From Actinomycetota bacterium (GTDB lineage: Bacteria > Actinomycetota > Actinomycetes > Streptosporangiales > Streptosporangiaceae), in contig PLIQ01000293.1 in assembly GCA_003140115.1 (NCBI GenBank), positions 1 through 18,972 on the forward strand: 18,972 nt of DNA. The letters run 5' to 3'. The translations under genes and the position numbers were made by a program. Below are positions 1 to 6,722 of this stretch, one piece after another (positions within the stretch are counted from its first letter, which is position 1; the number at the start of each line of letters is the position of its first letter). The notes below the pieces were generated by a model. It saw only the letters and a program-made list of their open reading frames with translations. It was not told the DNA's origin and did not search any database.

Positions 1-100
1 CCCCAGAGCGCTCCCCAGAGCCGCAATCCTCCCCGATAATTGTTCGAGTACCGGTAGGCGGCGTGGTCTGAGGTGAGCGCTGATACTGGGGTGAGCATTG

Positions 101-220
101 TTACATGACCAGGCCGCAGCCTTCGTCCTCGCGAGCCAGGTCGCGTAGGCCGATCGCGTCGCGTCGCAGGCCCGGCGCCGATTCGCAGGCCGCTTTGTCC
201 GAGCCCACCGTGGCGTCATC
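101..220 (-). pseudogene. Short coding-like fragment downstream of the PAP2 gene
   Basis: The minus strand just past the PAP2 stop carries about 39 codons ending in TAA (101-103). In 31 of the last 37 codons the third base is G or C, as in real genes of this window, and the peptide reads naturally (for example SAPGLRRDAIGLRDLARED). There is no ATG start in this frame, which is +1 relative to the PAP2 frame and begins where PAP2 stops. It may be a decayed gene end, a frameshifted C-terminal extension of the PAP2 protein, or chance in GC-rich DNA. No family is recognised. Bases 1-100 hold nothing supportable apart from the 9-bp direct repeat CCCCAGAGC at 1-9 and 13-21. Confidence 0.22.
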
Positions 221-1070
221 AGCGCATGGACAATTCCCCGCGCGCGGATGTGGCCTGGACACGCTCGGAAGGTTTACCAGGCCGGAGCCCCCGCATCAGG
301 TGCTGCGCGGCTAGCGCCATGGCCACCAGCAGACCCGCGGCGATGCCGTCCAGCCAGAAGTGGTTGGCCGTCACCACCACCACCAGCAACGTCAGCACCG
401 GGTAGCCCGCGGCCAGCCAGCGCCACCGGCTCCGCGACACCGTGATCACCGCGAAGGCCACGATCAGCGCCCAGCCCACGTGCACCGAGGGCATGGCCGA
501 CAGTTCGTCCGCGTCGAAACCGCCGTGCCAGGAGTACACGGACTGGCCGTACTTCACCGCGGTGTCGACCAGCCCGGTGCCGGGCAGCAGCCGCGGCGGC
601 GCCACCGGGATGAACTGGATGAGCAGGCTGGCCCCGGTGAACAGGGCCACGGTGGTCCTGATCCGCGGGTACCGGTCACGGTGCCGGACGTACAGCCAGA
701 TCAGGCAGGCGCCCAGGACGGGAAAGTGCAGGATATCGTAGTACAGGTTGAACGTCTGGATCACCAGCGGATGCGGCAGGAACAACCGCTGCACGCTGGT
801 CTCGCTGGGCAGGTGCAGCAGCCGCTCGGCGTGCCAGAGCCAGCGGGCCCGGGGCACCGCCCCGGCCGGGCTCATCACGGTGAACGACCCGGCGAACTGC
901 CACAGCCCGTACAGCCCGAACAGCAGCCCGGCTTCCCAGGCCACCCCGCCCCACAGACTCCAGCCGGTCCAGGTCCGCGCGACGCGCGGCACCCGGCTCA
1001 CCGTCGTGAGGATCACCAGGCAGCCCGCGATGATCAGCGCGTCCTGCCAGGACAACATCAGATGCGGCAC
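219..1070 (-). CDS. PAP2-superfamily integral membrane phosphatase/phosphotransferase (Aur1/Ipt1-like)
   Basis: This is a 283-residue polytopic membrane protein with about six hydrophobic helices. The PAP2 signature is visible in its C-terminal half: SAMPSVHVGWAL supplies the PSxH motif with its catalytic histidine, and NHFWLDG supplies the HxxxD motif. A PPRLLP segment stands where phosphatase motif 1 usually lies. This arrangement resembles the inositolphosphotransferase-like branch of the family, which acts on lipid or polyprenyl phosphates at the membrane. Phosphatase or transferase activity on a lipid headgroup is inferred and the substrate is unknown. The start chosen is GTG at 1070, with a G-rich stretch upstream; ATG at 1058 is an alternative that would still begin just before the first helix. 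The gene lies 155 bp downstream of the FHA-protein gene on the same strand and may share its transcript. The tail after the last helix is basic and Ser/Arg-rich. Confidence 0.85.
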   Translation of the reverse strand: MPHLMLSWQDALIIAGCLVILTTVSRVPRVARTWTGWSLWGGVAWEAGLLFGLYGLWQFAGSFTVMSPAGAVPRARWLWHAERLLHLPSETSVQRLFLPHPLVIQTFNLYYDILHFPVLGACLIWLYVRHRDRYPRIRTTVALFTGASLLIQFIPVAPPRLLPGTGLVDTAVKYGQSVYSWHGGFDADELSAMPSVHVGWALIVAFAVITVSRSRWRWLAAGYPVLTLLVVVVTANHFWLDGIAAGLLVAMALAAQHLMRGLRPGKPSERVQATSARGELSMR

Positions 1071-1225
1071 GGCCGAGCCCCCGAAACGTCAGGCAATCAC
1101 CCGCAGACACCCACCGATAAACCGACAACCCGAGGCTGGCCATGTTTAGTCCCCGTTCGGCCCCGCGCCGCTTCCCGTACCGGCCCGCGCCTTCCCTCGT
1201 TCAGGCCCGGTGCTCGGCCGGGGCG

Positions 1226-1834
1226 CTAGCGGCCGTTCCGGCTCAGCCCCGAGGGATCAGGCTCGCCCTGCGGCAAGGACACGTCGCCGGTCACGTCCGC
1301 GGCCAGCCGCACCCGGTCCCCGTCCACCAGGCGGACCTCCAAGCCGGGCAGTACCCGGTCGTCATTCACGTAGGTGCCGTTGGTGGAGTTCTCGTCCTTG
1401 ATCGAGGCGTGCCCCGAGTCGTCCACATGGACCGTGGCGTGCCGCCGGGAGACGTTGTCGAAGTGCGCGAACGCCGCGGCCACGAGCGACTCGGCGGGGT
1501 CGCGCCCGAGCAGGACCGACGTCCCGGCCGGGATGTCCACGTTGCCGGTGGGGAAGGTGATCCGCATGACGACGGGTGAGATGCGGCGGCGCCGGCCGGT
1601 GGGCAGCGGTTCCCCGCAGGTGGCGCAGACGACGTCCGCCGCGTCGGACACCGGCGTGCCGCAGCGCGGGCAGATCGCCGCGGGGTCCGCTGCGATGAAC
1701 TTCTGCGAAATGGTCGGTGTCAGCAGGTCGTCGTCGGGACCGATGGTGTGCGGCAGGTTCGCGCCGCACCGGAAGCAGATCAGATCCTCTGGCTGGACCT
1801 TCACGCCGCAGTCGGGGCAGCTCAGGCTGGCCAT
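1226..1834 (-). CDS. Double zinc-ribbon protein with C-terminal FHA domain
   Basis: This 202-residue soluble protein has two CxxC...CxxC zinc ribbons followed by a forkhead-associated domain. The first ribbon is CPDCG...CFRCG at about residues 6-25 and the second is CPRCG...CATCG at about 55-75. The FHA core is at about 90-180 and shows LLGRDP, SRRHATV and NSTNGTYV, which are the residues FHA domains use to bind phosphothreonine peptides. Actinobacterial FHA proteins usually read out Ser/Thr-kinase signalling. The ribbons may mediate protein contacts. No kinase gene is in the window, so its partner is unknown. The start is ATG at 1834, preceded on the minus strand by a GAGAGTGAGG purine stretch. 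The gene is divergent from the acyl-CoA dehydrogenase gene and upstream of the PAP2 gene. Confidence 0.88.
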   Translation of the reverse strand: MASLSCPDCGVKVQPEDLICFRCGANLPHTIGPDDDLLTPTISQKFIAADPAAICPRCGTPVSDAADVVCATCGEPLPTGRRRRISPVVMRITFPTGNVDIPAGTSVLLGRDPAESLVAAAFAHFDNVSRRHATVHVDDSGHASIKDENSTNGTYVNDDRVLPGLEVRLVDGDRVRLAADVTGDVSLPQGEPDPSGLSRNGR

Positions 1835-1907
1835 GGCCTCACTCTCAGATAGGAATACGAGCCCACGTTAGAGTACCGCCGCCGCTGAGCCTTTGGCAGC
1901 GGGCTCC

Positions 1908-2002
1908 GTCATCCCGGAGTCATCCCGGAGTAATCCCGGGGTCATCGCGGGTCATCCGGGGTCATCCCGGGTTCATCGCCGGGTCGTTCCGGGTTATCCG
2001 GG
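1908..2002. repeat. Degenerate short tandem repeat, consensus GTCATCCCGG(G)
   Basis: About nine consecutive 10-12 bp units fill this stretch. Examples are GTCATCCCGGA at 1908-1918 and again at 1919-1929, GTAATCCCGGG at 1930-1940, GTCATCGCGG at 1941-1950, GTCATCCGGG at 1951-1960 and GTCATCCCGG at 1961-1970. More degenerate copies run to about 2002. The array occupies most of the gap between the divergent FHA and acyl-CoA dehydrogenase genes and ends 43 bp before the latter's ATG. In one frame it is open and would add 51 residues to the dehydrogenase, but that extension is repeat-derived and unlike the family. It could be a multi-copy operator, a replication-slippage repeat or simple low-complexity DNA. 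Confidence 0.85.
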
Positions 2003-2045
2003 GGGAGATCCGCACCGGATCCTTTCACCGTGCGAAGGTGGTGTC

Positions 2046-3203
2046 ATGGTCAGTTTCCAGCTCGCGGCGGAGCAGCAAGACCTGCGGGACTCCGTCGCCC
2101 AGTTCGCCCGCGACGTGGTCGCGCCCGTCATCGGCGGCTACTACGAGCGCGGCGAGTTTCCCTACGACATCGTGGCCCGGATGGGCAAGCTCGGCCTGTT
2201 CGGCCTGCCGTTCCCCGAGGAGTACGGCGGCATGGGCGGCGACTACTTCGCGCTCTGCCTGGCCCTGGAGGAGCTGGCCCGGGTCGACTCCTCGGTCGCG
2301 ATCACGCTGGAAGCCGGGGTGTCGCTCGGCGCGATGCCGATCTACCGGTTCGGCACCGAGGACCAGCGCCGCCGGTGGCTGCCCGAGCTGTGCGCGGGGG
2401 AGCGGCTGGCCGCCTTCGGCCTGACCGAGCCGGGCGGCGGATCCGACATCCCCGGCGGCATGCGGACCACCGGGAGGCTCGAGGACAACTCCTGGGTGAT
2501 CGACGGCAGCAAGGAGTTCATCACGAACGCGGGCACCTCGATCACCTCCCTGGTCACGGTGCTCGCCATCACCGGCCGCGACGAGCAGGGCCGCAAGGAG
2601 ATCTCCTCGGTCATCGTCCCGGCCGGCACGGCCGGGTTCGTGCCGGGCCCGGAGTACTCCAAGGTCGGCTGGTGCGCCTCCGACACCAGGGAACTGTCCT
2701 TCTCCGGCTGCCGGGTCCCGGCCGAGAACCTCCTCGGCGAGCGCGGCCGGGGCTACGCCCAGTTCCTGCGGATCCTGGACGAGGGCCGGGTGGCGATCGC
2801 CGCGCTGGCCACCGGGCTGGCTCAAGGCTGCGTGGACGAGTGCGTCCGGTACGCGGGGCAGCGCGAGGCGTTCGGCCACCGGCTTGGTCAGCACCAGGCC
2901 ATCCAGTTCGCCATCGCCGACATGGAGGCGCGGGCCCACGTCGCCCGGCTGGCCTGGTACGACGCGGCCGCCCGGCTGGTGGCCGGCCAGCCGATCAAGA
3001 AGGAGTCCGCGATCGCCAAGCTGACCGCGTCGAACGCGGCCATGGACAACGCGCGTGCCGCCACCCAGGTGTTCGGAGGGTACGGATTCATGAACGAGTT
3101 CCCTGTCGCCCGCTTCTACCGGGACGCCAAGGTCCTCGAGATTGGCGAGGGGACCTCAGAGGTGCAGCGGATGCTCATCGCCAGGGAACTGGGATTCGGG
3201 TAA
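2046..3203 (+). CDS. Acyl-CoA dehydrogenase
   Basis: This FAD-dependent enzyme of 385 residues, the usual family length, oxidises an acyl-CoA thioester to the 2,3-enoyl-CoA and passes electrons to ETF. The N-terminal helical domain starts at QLAAEQQDLRDSV. The middle beta domain carries FGLTEPGGGSD, the flavin/substrate contact motif. The C-terminal helical domain carries QREAFGHRLGQHQAIQ, FGGYGFMNEFPVARFYRDAK and EGTSEVQR. The Glu opening that last motif (about residue 368) is at the catalytic-base position of short/medium-chain-type members. The ATG at 2046 was chosen because the family N-terminus begins there and GAAGGTGG lies just upstream; the longer open frame from 1893 reads through tandem repeats. 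Substrate chain length is not readable. The gene stands alone, divergent from the FHA gene and convergent with iclR. Confidence 0.96.
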   Translation: MVSFQLAAEQQDLRDSVAQFARDVVAPVIGGYYERGEFPYDIVARMGKLGLFGLPFPEEYGGMGGDYFALCLALEELARVDSSVAITLEAGVSLGAMPIYRFGTEDQRRRWLPELCAGERLAAFGLTEPGGGSDIPGGMRTTGRLEDNSWVIDGSKEFITNAGTSITSLVTVLAITGRDEQGRKEISSVIVPAGTAGFVPGPEYSKVGWCASDTRELSFSGCRVPAENLLGERGRGYAQFLRILDEGRVAIAALATGLAQGCVDECVRYAGQREAFGHRLGQHQAIQFAIADMEARAHVARLAWYDAAARLVAGQPIKKESAIAKLTASNAAMDNARAATQVFGGYGFMNEFPVARFYRDAKVLEIGEGTSEVQRMLIARELGFG

Positions 3204-3262
3204 GTATTCGAAAGCCGTGTGAGAGAGCACGCCCGGCAGCCGGTATGGCCGTTCATGATGGC

Positions 3263-3282
3263 CAACGCCGGTGCGGGCGTTG
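3263..3282. terminator. Candidate bidirectional hairpin between convergent acyl-CoA dehydrogenase and iclR genes
   Basis: A perfect 7-bp stem CAACGCC/GGCGTTG with the 6-nt loop GGTGCG lies in the 229-bp convergent gap. There is no U-tract on either side, which is common in high-GC actinobacteria. A terminator role is inferred from position only. Confidence 0.3.
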
Positions 3283-3316
3283 CCGGTGCGGGGATTCCGT
3301 CTGGCGGTGGCGGTGG

Positions 3317-3421
3317 CTGCGCCCGGGTGCGGAGGTCGTCGGGGCTGGCGTTCCAGGGCAGGAAGCGTTCCAGTGTCGGCCCGGTGAGGGGCTTGCCGCC
3401 GTGGCGGCCGCGTTCGTCGAG
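3317..3421 (-). pseudogene. Coding-like remnant downstream of iclR
   Basis: The minus strand has 35 codons in one frame (opening LDERGRHGGKPLTGPTLERF) in which 32 third bases are G or C. An in-frame TAG (3422-3424) lies immediately upstream and there is no start codon. The bias fades abruptly at the distal end into proline-rich sequence with A-ending codons. The frame differs from that of iclR. This looks like a short remnant of a degraded or inserted gene rather than a functional ORF. The parent family is not recognised. Confidence 0.25.
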
Positions 3422-3432
3422 CTAGGCGGAAA

Positions 3433-4230
3433 CTACCGGCGGGCCACGCTGGTTTGATCGGCGTGGTCGTTGCGCGGGAGGACATGGTGGTTGGGTGTGG
3501 TCCCGCCGAGCGCGATGGTGGCGCGGGCGGCGGCTGTCTTGACGTCGTCGGCGACCGGGTCGAGGGAGGGGGTGGAGCCGCGCAGGAGGCTCACGCCGAT
3601 GGCGCCTTTGAGCCCGGTGAGGCCGAATACGGGTGCGGCGACGCCCTGAATGCCGGCCGCGGCGCCGCCGTCGTCGGTGGCGAAGCCTTGCACGCGGATC
3701 TGGGCGAGTTCGGCGGTGAGGTCGGGCAGGGAGATCGCCTGCCCGTCGGCTCCGCGGGCGGCCAGTTCGACGTGGCCGGGCAGGCAGTCGGCCTCGAGCC
3801 AGGCGAGGCAGGCCTTGCCGACGGCGGTCAGGTGGGACGGCAGGCGGGCGCCGATACCGCTCGCGAGCTGGATCCCCAGCGTGGGCGGGTCCTCCTTGCA
3901 CAGGTAGAAGACTTCGGTGCCGTCGAGGACGGCGTAGTGCGAGGTGATGTTCAGTGCGTGGGTCAGGCGGGCGAGTTCGGGTGCCACGGCGCCGGCGGTG
4001 CCGAAGGCCCGCAGGTGCGCCGAGCCGACCTCGAATGCCTTCAGACCGATCGAGTAGGCGGGCGGCGAGGACACGGTCACGAACGATTCGCTGGCCAGGT
4101 CGCGCAGGATGGTGTAGGCGGTGCTCCTGGGTATGTCGAGCTCGCCGGCGATCTCGGCCAGCGTCATCGGAGTCTGGCTCCGTGCCAGCCGGTCGAGGAT
4201 TCGCACCGCCCTGATGACCGAGGTGCTCAT
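3433..4230 (-). CDS. IclR-family transcriptional regulator
   Basis: This DNA-binding regulator is 265 residues long, typical for IclR proteins. The N-terminal winged helix-turn-helix covers about residues 3-65 (SVIRAVRILDRLA, MTLAEIAGELDIPRSTAYTILRDL). The C-terminal effector-binding domain includes HYAVLDGTEVFYLCKE, GARLPSHLTAVGKACLAWL and GVAAPVFGLTGLKGAIGVSL. These proteins bind palindromic operators and respond to small organic acids or related metabolites. The ATG at 4230 was preferred because GGAG sits 7 nt upstream and the family N-terminus begins there; the frame stays open to an ATG at 4305. The gene is divergent from the ABC importer operon and therefore likely regulates it and itself. 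Confidence 0.95.
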   Translation of the reverse strand: MSTSVIRAVRILDRLARSQTPMTLAEIAGELDIPRSTAYTILRDLASESFVTVSSPPAYSIGLKAFEVGSAHLRAFGTAGAVAPELARLTHALNITSHYAVLDGTEVFYLCKEDPPTLGIQLASGIGARLPSHLTAVGKACLAWLEADCLPGHVELAARGADGQAISLPDLTAELAQIRVQGFATDDGGAAAGIQGVAAPVFGLTGLKGAIGVSLLRGSTPSLDPVADDVKTAAARATIALGGTTPNHHVLPRNDHADQTSVARR

Positions 4231-4393
4231 GACGCTCCGATTGCGCGGACGGCTGATCCGGCCTGCGGCGCGCCCCGGCACGTACCGGCTGGGCCCGGGG
4301 TTCATCGTCTGCCCCCCGGCGTTTAACCTGTCAGGCGTGCGAGCGGGCCCGGGTGCGAGTCTGCCAGAGTGCGTTCACATATACAACTATTAG

Positions 4394-4405
4394 CCTCATT
4401 TGAGG
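4394..4405. promoter_or_regulatory. Small dyad in the iclR/importer divergent region, overlapping the SD
   Basis: CCTCA-TT-TGAGG is a perfect 5-bp inverted repeat in the 182-bp gap between the divergent iclR and importer genes. Its right arm is part of the AGGAGG Shine-Dalgarno (4403-4408) of the binding-protein gene. The surrounding stretch (about 4375-4430) is markedly AT-richer than the rest, as expected for a divergent promoter. An operator function for the IclR protein is an inference. Confidence 0.25.
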
Positions 4406-4412
4406 AGGAACC

Positions 4413-5753
4413 TTGACATATATAGGAACAGAGTGCGAGCATCCGCAGGTGACTTCTCAGAGATCCCGCTGGACGCGCGCTCGCGCGCTGGTCGCGGCGG
4501 CTGCTGTCCTGGCGGTTTCGGTGACGGCGGCGTGCTCGTCCGCGCCGTCCGGAGCCGTGAAGAACACTACTCTCACGGTCGCGGCGTTTAACCCGTTTAC
4601 TGGCGGGGATGCGGCATTCGGGCCAGAGATGATGGCGGGCTGCCTGGCCGCGGCGAACTCGGTCAACGCGGCCGGCGGCGTGCTGAGTAACAAGGTGGTC
4701 TGCTCGGCCGTGGACACGCGCGGCGACCCGGCCGACGCGGTCACTGCCGCGGCGAAGATGCTGGCGACCACCCCGCACCTGCTCGGCGTGCTGGGCCCGA
4801 GCTCGGATGAGGCGGACGCGACCGCCCCGCTGATCAACGCGGCCAAGATCCCGATGTTCGCCGACACCGGCGAGGCGTCGTTCGACCAGACCAAGCTGCA
4901 GTATTTCTGGCGCATGACCCCCGCGGACGACGTGCTGGGCTACGCGATGGCGCTGTGGGCCAAGGAGAAGGGCTATCTCCGGGGCGCGGCGGTTTTCGGC
5001 AACGACGTGGGCTCGCAGTCCGTCGTGCCGACGCTGCTGAAGGGTTACAGCACACTGGGCGGGCAGATGGTCTCCAACCAGAAGATCGCCCTGGGCCAGA
5101 GCTCCTATCAGCCGGAGGTCGAGCAGCTCATCGCGGCCAAGCCGCAGGTCATCTTCACCGAAGCCTCACCGCAGGCCGACGCGACGATCCTGGCCGAGCT
5201 ACAGCAGCTGGGCCACCTGATTCCGGTCGTCGGCAGCGACGCGACGGTCGAGGCGGCCTGGCTGCAGGCGGTGTCCGCGGCGATCGGCAAGCCGGCGCTG
5301 AGCAAATACTTCGTGGGCGCCATCCCCTACGCCCCTGCGACGGGGCCCGCGTGGCAGGTGTACAACAAGTACGTGCTGTCCACACCTGGGGTAACCAAGC
5401 CGGCGTCGCAGTGGAGCGACGACTCGTACTCAATGGTGGACTACGACGGGCTCATCGTCATGGCGCTGGCCGCGGAGGCGGCGAAGACCACCAACCCGGC
5501 CGTCTATAACAAGTACATCGAAGCGGTCACCACGGCCTCCTCAGCGGCGGAGACGGTGCACTCGTACGCGGAGGGCGTCGCGGCGCTCAAGGCGGGCAAG
5601 AAGATCGATTACGTCGGCGCCACCGGGCTCATCGCCTGGAACCAGTGGCACAACTCGACCGGCGGCTTCGAGGTCACGGGCTACCAGACGAACGGGAGCA
5701 CCCCTCTGATAGGCACTATCACGGCCGACCAAATCGCAGCTCTTACCAAGTAA
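4413..5753 (+). CDS. livK: Branched-chain amino-acid-type ABC transporter substrate-binding lipoprotein
   Basis: This is the extracytoplasmic ligand-binding component of the HAAT-type importer encoded downstream. The N-terminus is a lipoprotein signal: RSRWTRAR, a hydrophobic Ala/Val core, then the lipobox VTAAC with the lipidated Cys at residue 41. The mature part is a periplasmic-binding-protein type I fold, with LTVAAFNPFTGGDAAFGPEM, GVLGPSSDEADATAPLI and AAVFGNDVGSQSVVPTLLKG. The length (446 aa) is slightly above the usual size. The TTG at 4413 has AGGAGG only 4 nt upstream; a GTG at 4449 would give a cleaner signal peptide (Cys at 29). The bases at the TTG also read TTGACA, a -35-like hexamer, so a leaderless start at 4449 cannot be excluded. 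The gene leads the operon, and a hairpin separates it from the permease gene. The ligand is unknown. Confidence 0.93.
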   Translation: MTYIGTECEHPQVTSQRSRWTRARALVAAAAVLAVSVTAACSSAPSGAVKNTTLTVAAFNPFTGGDAAFGPEMMAGCLAAANSVNAAGGVLSNKVVCSAVDTRGDPADAVTAAAKMLATTPHLLGVLGPSSDEADATAPLINAAKIPMFADTGEASFDQTKLQYFWRMTPADDVLGYAMALWAKEKGYLRGAAVFGNDVGSQSVVPTLLKGYSTLGGQMVSNQKIALGQSSYQPEVEQLIAAKPQVIFTEASPQADATILAELQQLGHLIPVVGSDATVEAAWLQAVSAAIGKPALSKYFVGAIPYAPATGPAWQVYNKYVLSTPGVTKPASQWSDDSYSMVDYDGLIVMALAAEAAKTTNPAVYNKYIEAVTTASSAAETVHSYAEGVAALKAGKKIDYVGATGLIAWNQWHNSTGGFEVTGYQTNGSTPLIGTITADQIAALTK

Positions 5754-5760
5754 GCGGTCG

Positions 5761-5795
5761 CGCCCGGGCCCCCCGGCTCACCGGGGGCCCGGGCG
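5761..5795 (+). terminator. Strong GC hairpin between binding-protein and permease genes
   Basis: CGCCCGGGCCCCCCGG (5761-5776) and CCGGGGGCCCGGGCG (5781-5795) form a 15-bp stem with one bulged C and a CTCA loop. The hairpin starts 7 nt after the binding-protein stop. There is no U-tract. It probably acts as a leaky terminator or 3'-end stabiliser, favouring the binding protein over the membrane components; this role is an inference from position. Confidence 0.6.
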
Positions 5796-5840
5796 TCAGG
5801 CCGTCGTCGGCAGGGCCCCCACCCGGAAGGGAGCCAGAGC

Positions 5841-6722
5841 ATGTTCGTGCACGCTATCGGTTTCGGGATTATCACCGCCGCGGTGATGGCGCTGGCGGCG
5901 GTCGGGTTCACCGTCCAGTTCGGGGTGACCAATATCCTCAACCTGGCCTATGGCGATGTCATGACCGCATCGGCGTTCGTGGCTTACGTGAGCCACTCGG
6001 CCGGGCTCAACCCGTGGTGGGGACTGGTGCTCGGCGGCCTGTTCGGCGCCGTATTCTCCGTCCTGCTGAACCGGTTCCTGTATACGCCGTTCATCCGCCG
6101 CGGGGCCCGGCTGTTCACGATGATCATTGTCACGATCGCGGTGAGCCTGATCCTGCAGAACAGCCTGCAGGCGATCTGGGGGCCGGACTTTGTCAGCGCG
6201 AACATCGCCGCCGGCGCCTCGGTGCACGTGCTGGGCATGATCTTCACCGGCAGTCAGCTCATCTTGATCGCGATCGCCGCCGTCGCGCTGGCCGCGTTGC
6301 ACGGCCTGCTCAGGTACACCCGGCTGGGCAAGGCCATGCGCGCCACGGCCAGCGACCCCGAGCTGGCCCGCAACTGCGGCGTGCCGACGCGCCGGGTCAT
6401 CGACGCCGCCTGGCTGCTGTCCGGACTGCTGTGCGGGCTGGCCGGGGTCGCGCTGGTGACCGAGCTGGGCAGCTTCGACTTCACCACCGGCTCGGCGTTC
6501 CTGATCCCGGTCATCGCCGCCGCGGTGCTCGGCGGGGTCGGCCAGCCGTACGGTGCGATGCTGGGCGCGCTGGTCATCGGGATCGCCACCGAGCTGGCCG
6601 GAACCTACTTCAATCCGGTCTATAAAGATGTCGTGGCGTTCGGTGTGCTCATCGTGGTGCTTCTGCTCCGCCCGCAGGGAATCTTCGCCGAGGTCGCCAG
6701 CCAGAAGGAGGTCGCCGCATGA
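5841..6722 (+). CDS. livH: Branched-chain amino-acid-type ABC transporter permease (LivH-like)
   Basis: This is one of the two membrane subunits of the importer, 293 residues with about eight hydrophobic helices. Family landmarks are GFTVQFGVTNILNLAYGDVM near the N-terminus and the cytoplasmic coupling segment GKAMRATASDPELARNCGVP at about 165-185, the EAA-like loop that contacts the ATPases. Near the end are AAVLGGVGQPYGAMLGALVIG and the typical closing LRPQGIF. The ATG start is preceded by GGAAGGGAG. The stop overlaps the start of the next permease gene by 4 bp (ATGA), so the two are translationally coupled. Confidence 0.95.
   Translation: MFVHAIGFGIITAAVMALAAVGFTVQFGVTNILNLAYGDVMTASAFVAYVSHSAGLNPWWGLVLGGLFGAVFSVLLNRFLYTPFIRRGARLFTMIIVTIAVSLILQNSLQAIWGPDFVSANIAAGASVHVLGMIFTGSQLILIAIAAVALAALHGLLRYTRLGKAMRATASDPELARNCGVPTRRVIDAAWLLSGLLCGLAGVALVTELGSFDFTTGSAFLIPVIAAAVLGGVGQPYGAMLGALVIGIATELAGTYFNPVYKDVVAFGVLIVVLLLRPQGIFAEVASQKEVAA

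Noticed and set aside
360..1229. 289-codon plus-strand frame
   Set aside because: It is antisense to the PAP2 gene, which has the PSxH and HxxxD motifs. The product is His/Gln/Pro/Arg-rich and not protein-like.
1908..2002. CRISPR-like array
   Set aside because: The units are 10-12 bp, contiguous and without spacers, and no cas gene is present.
1893..2045. 51-residue N-terminal extension of the acyl-CoA dehydrogenase
   Set aside because: It is encoded by the tandem repeat array, unlike any family member, and a good start with an SD exists at 2046.
3454..4326. 290-codon plus-strand frame opposite iclR
   Set aside because: It is Gly/Ala/Val-rich, has no family motif, and is the exact shadow of a clear IclR protein.
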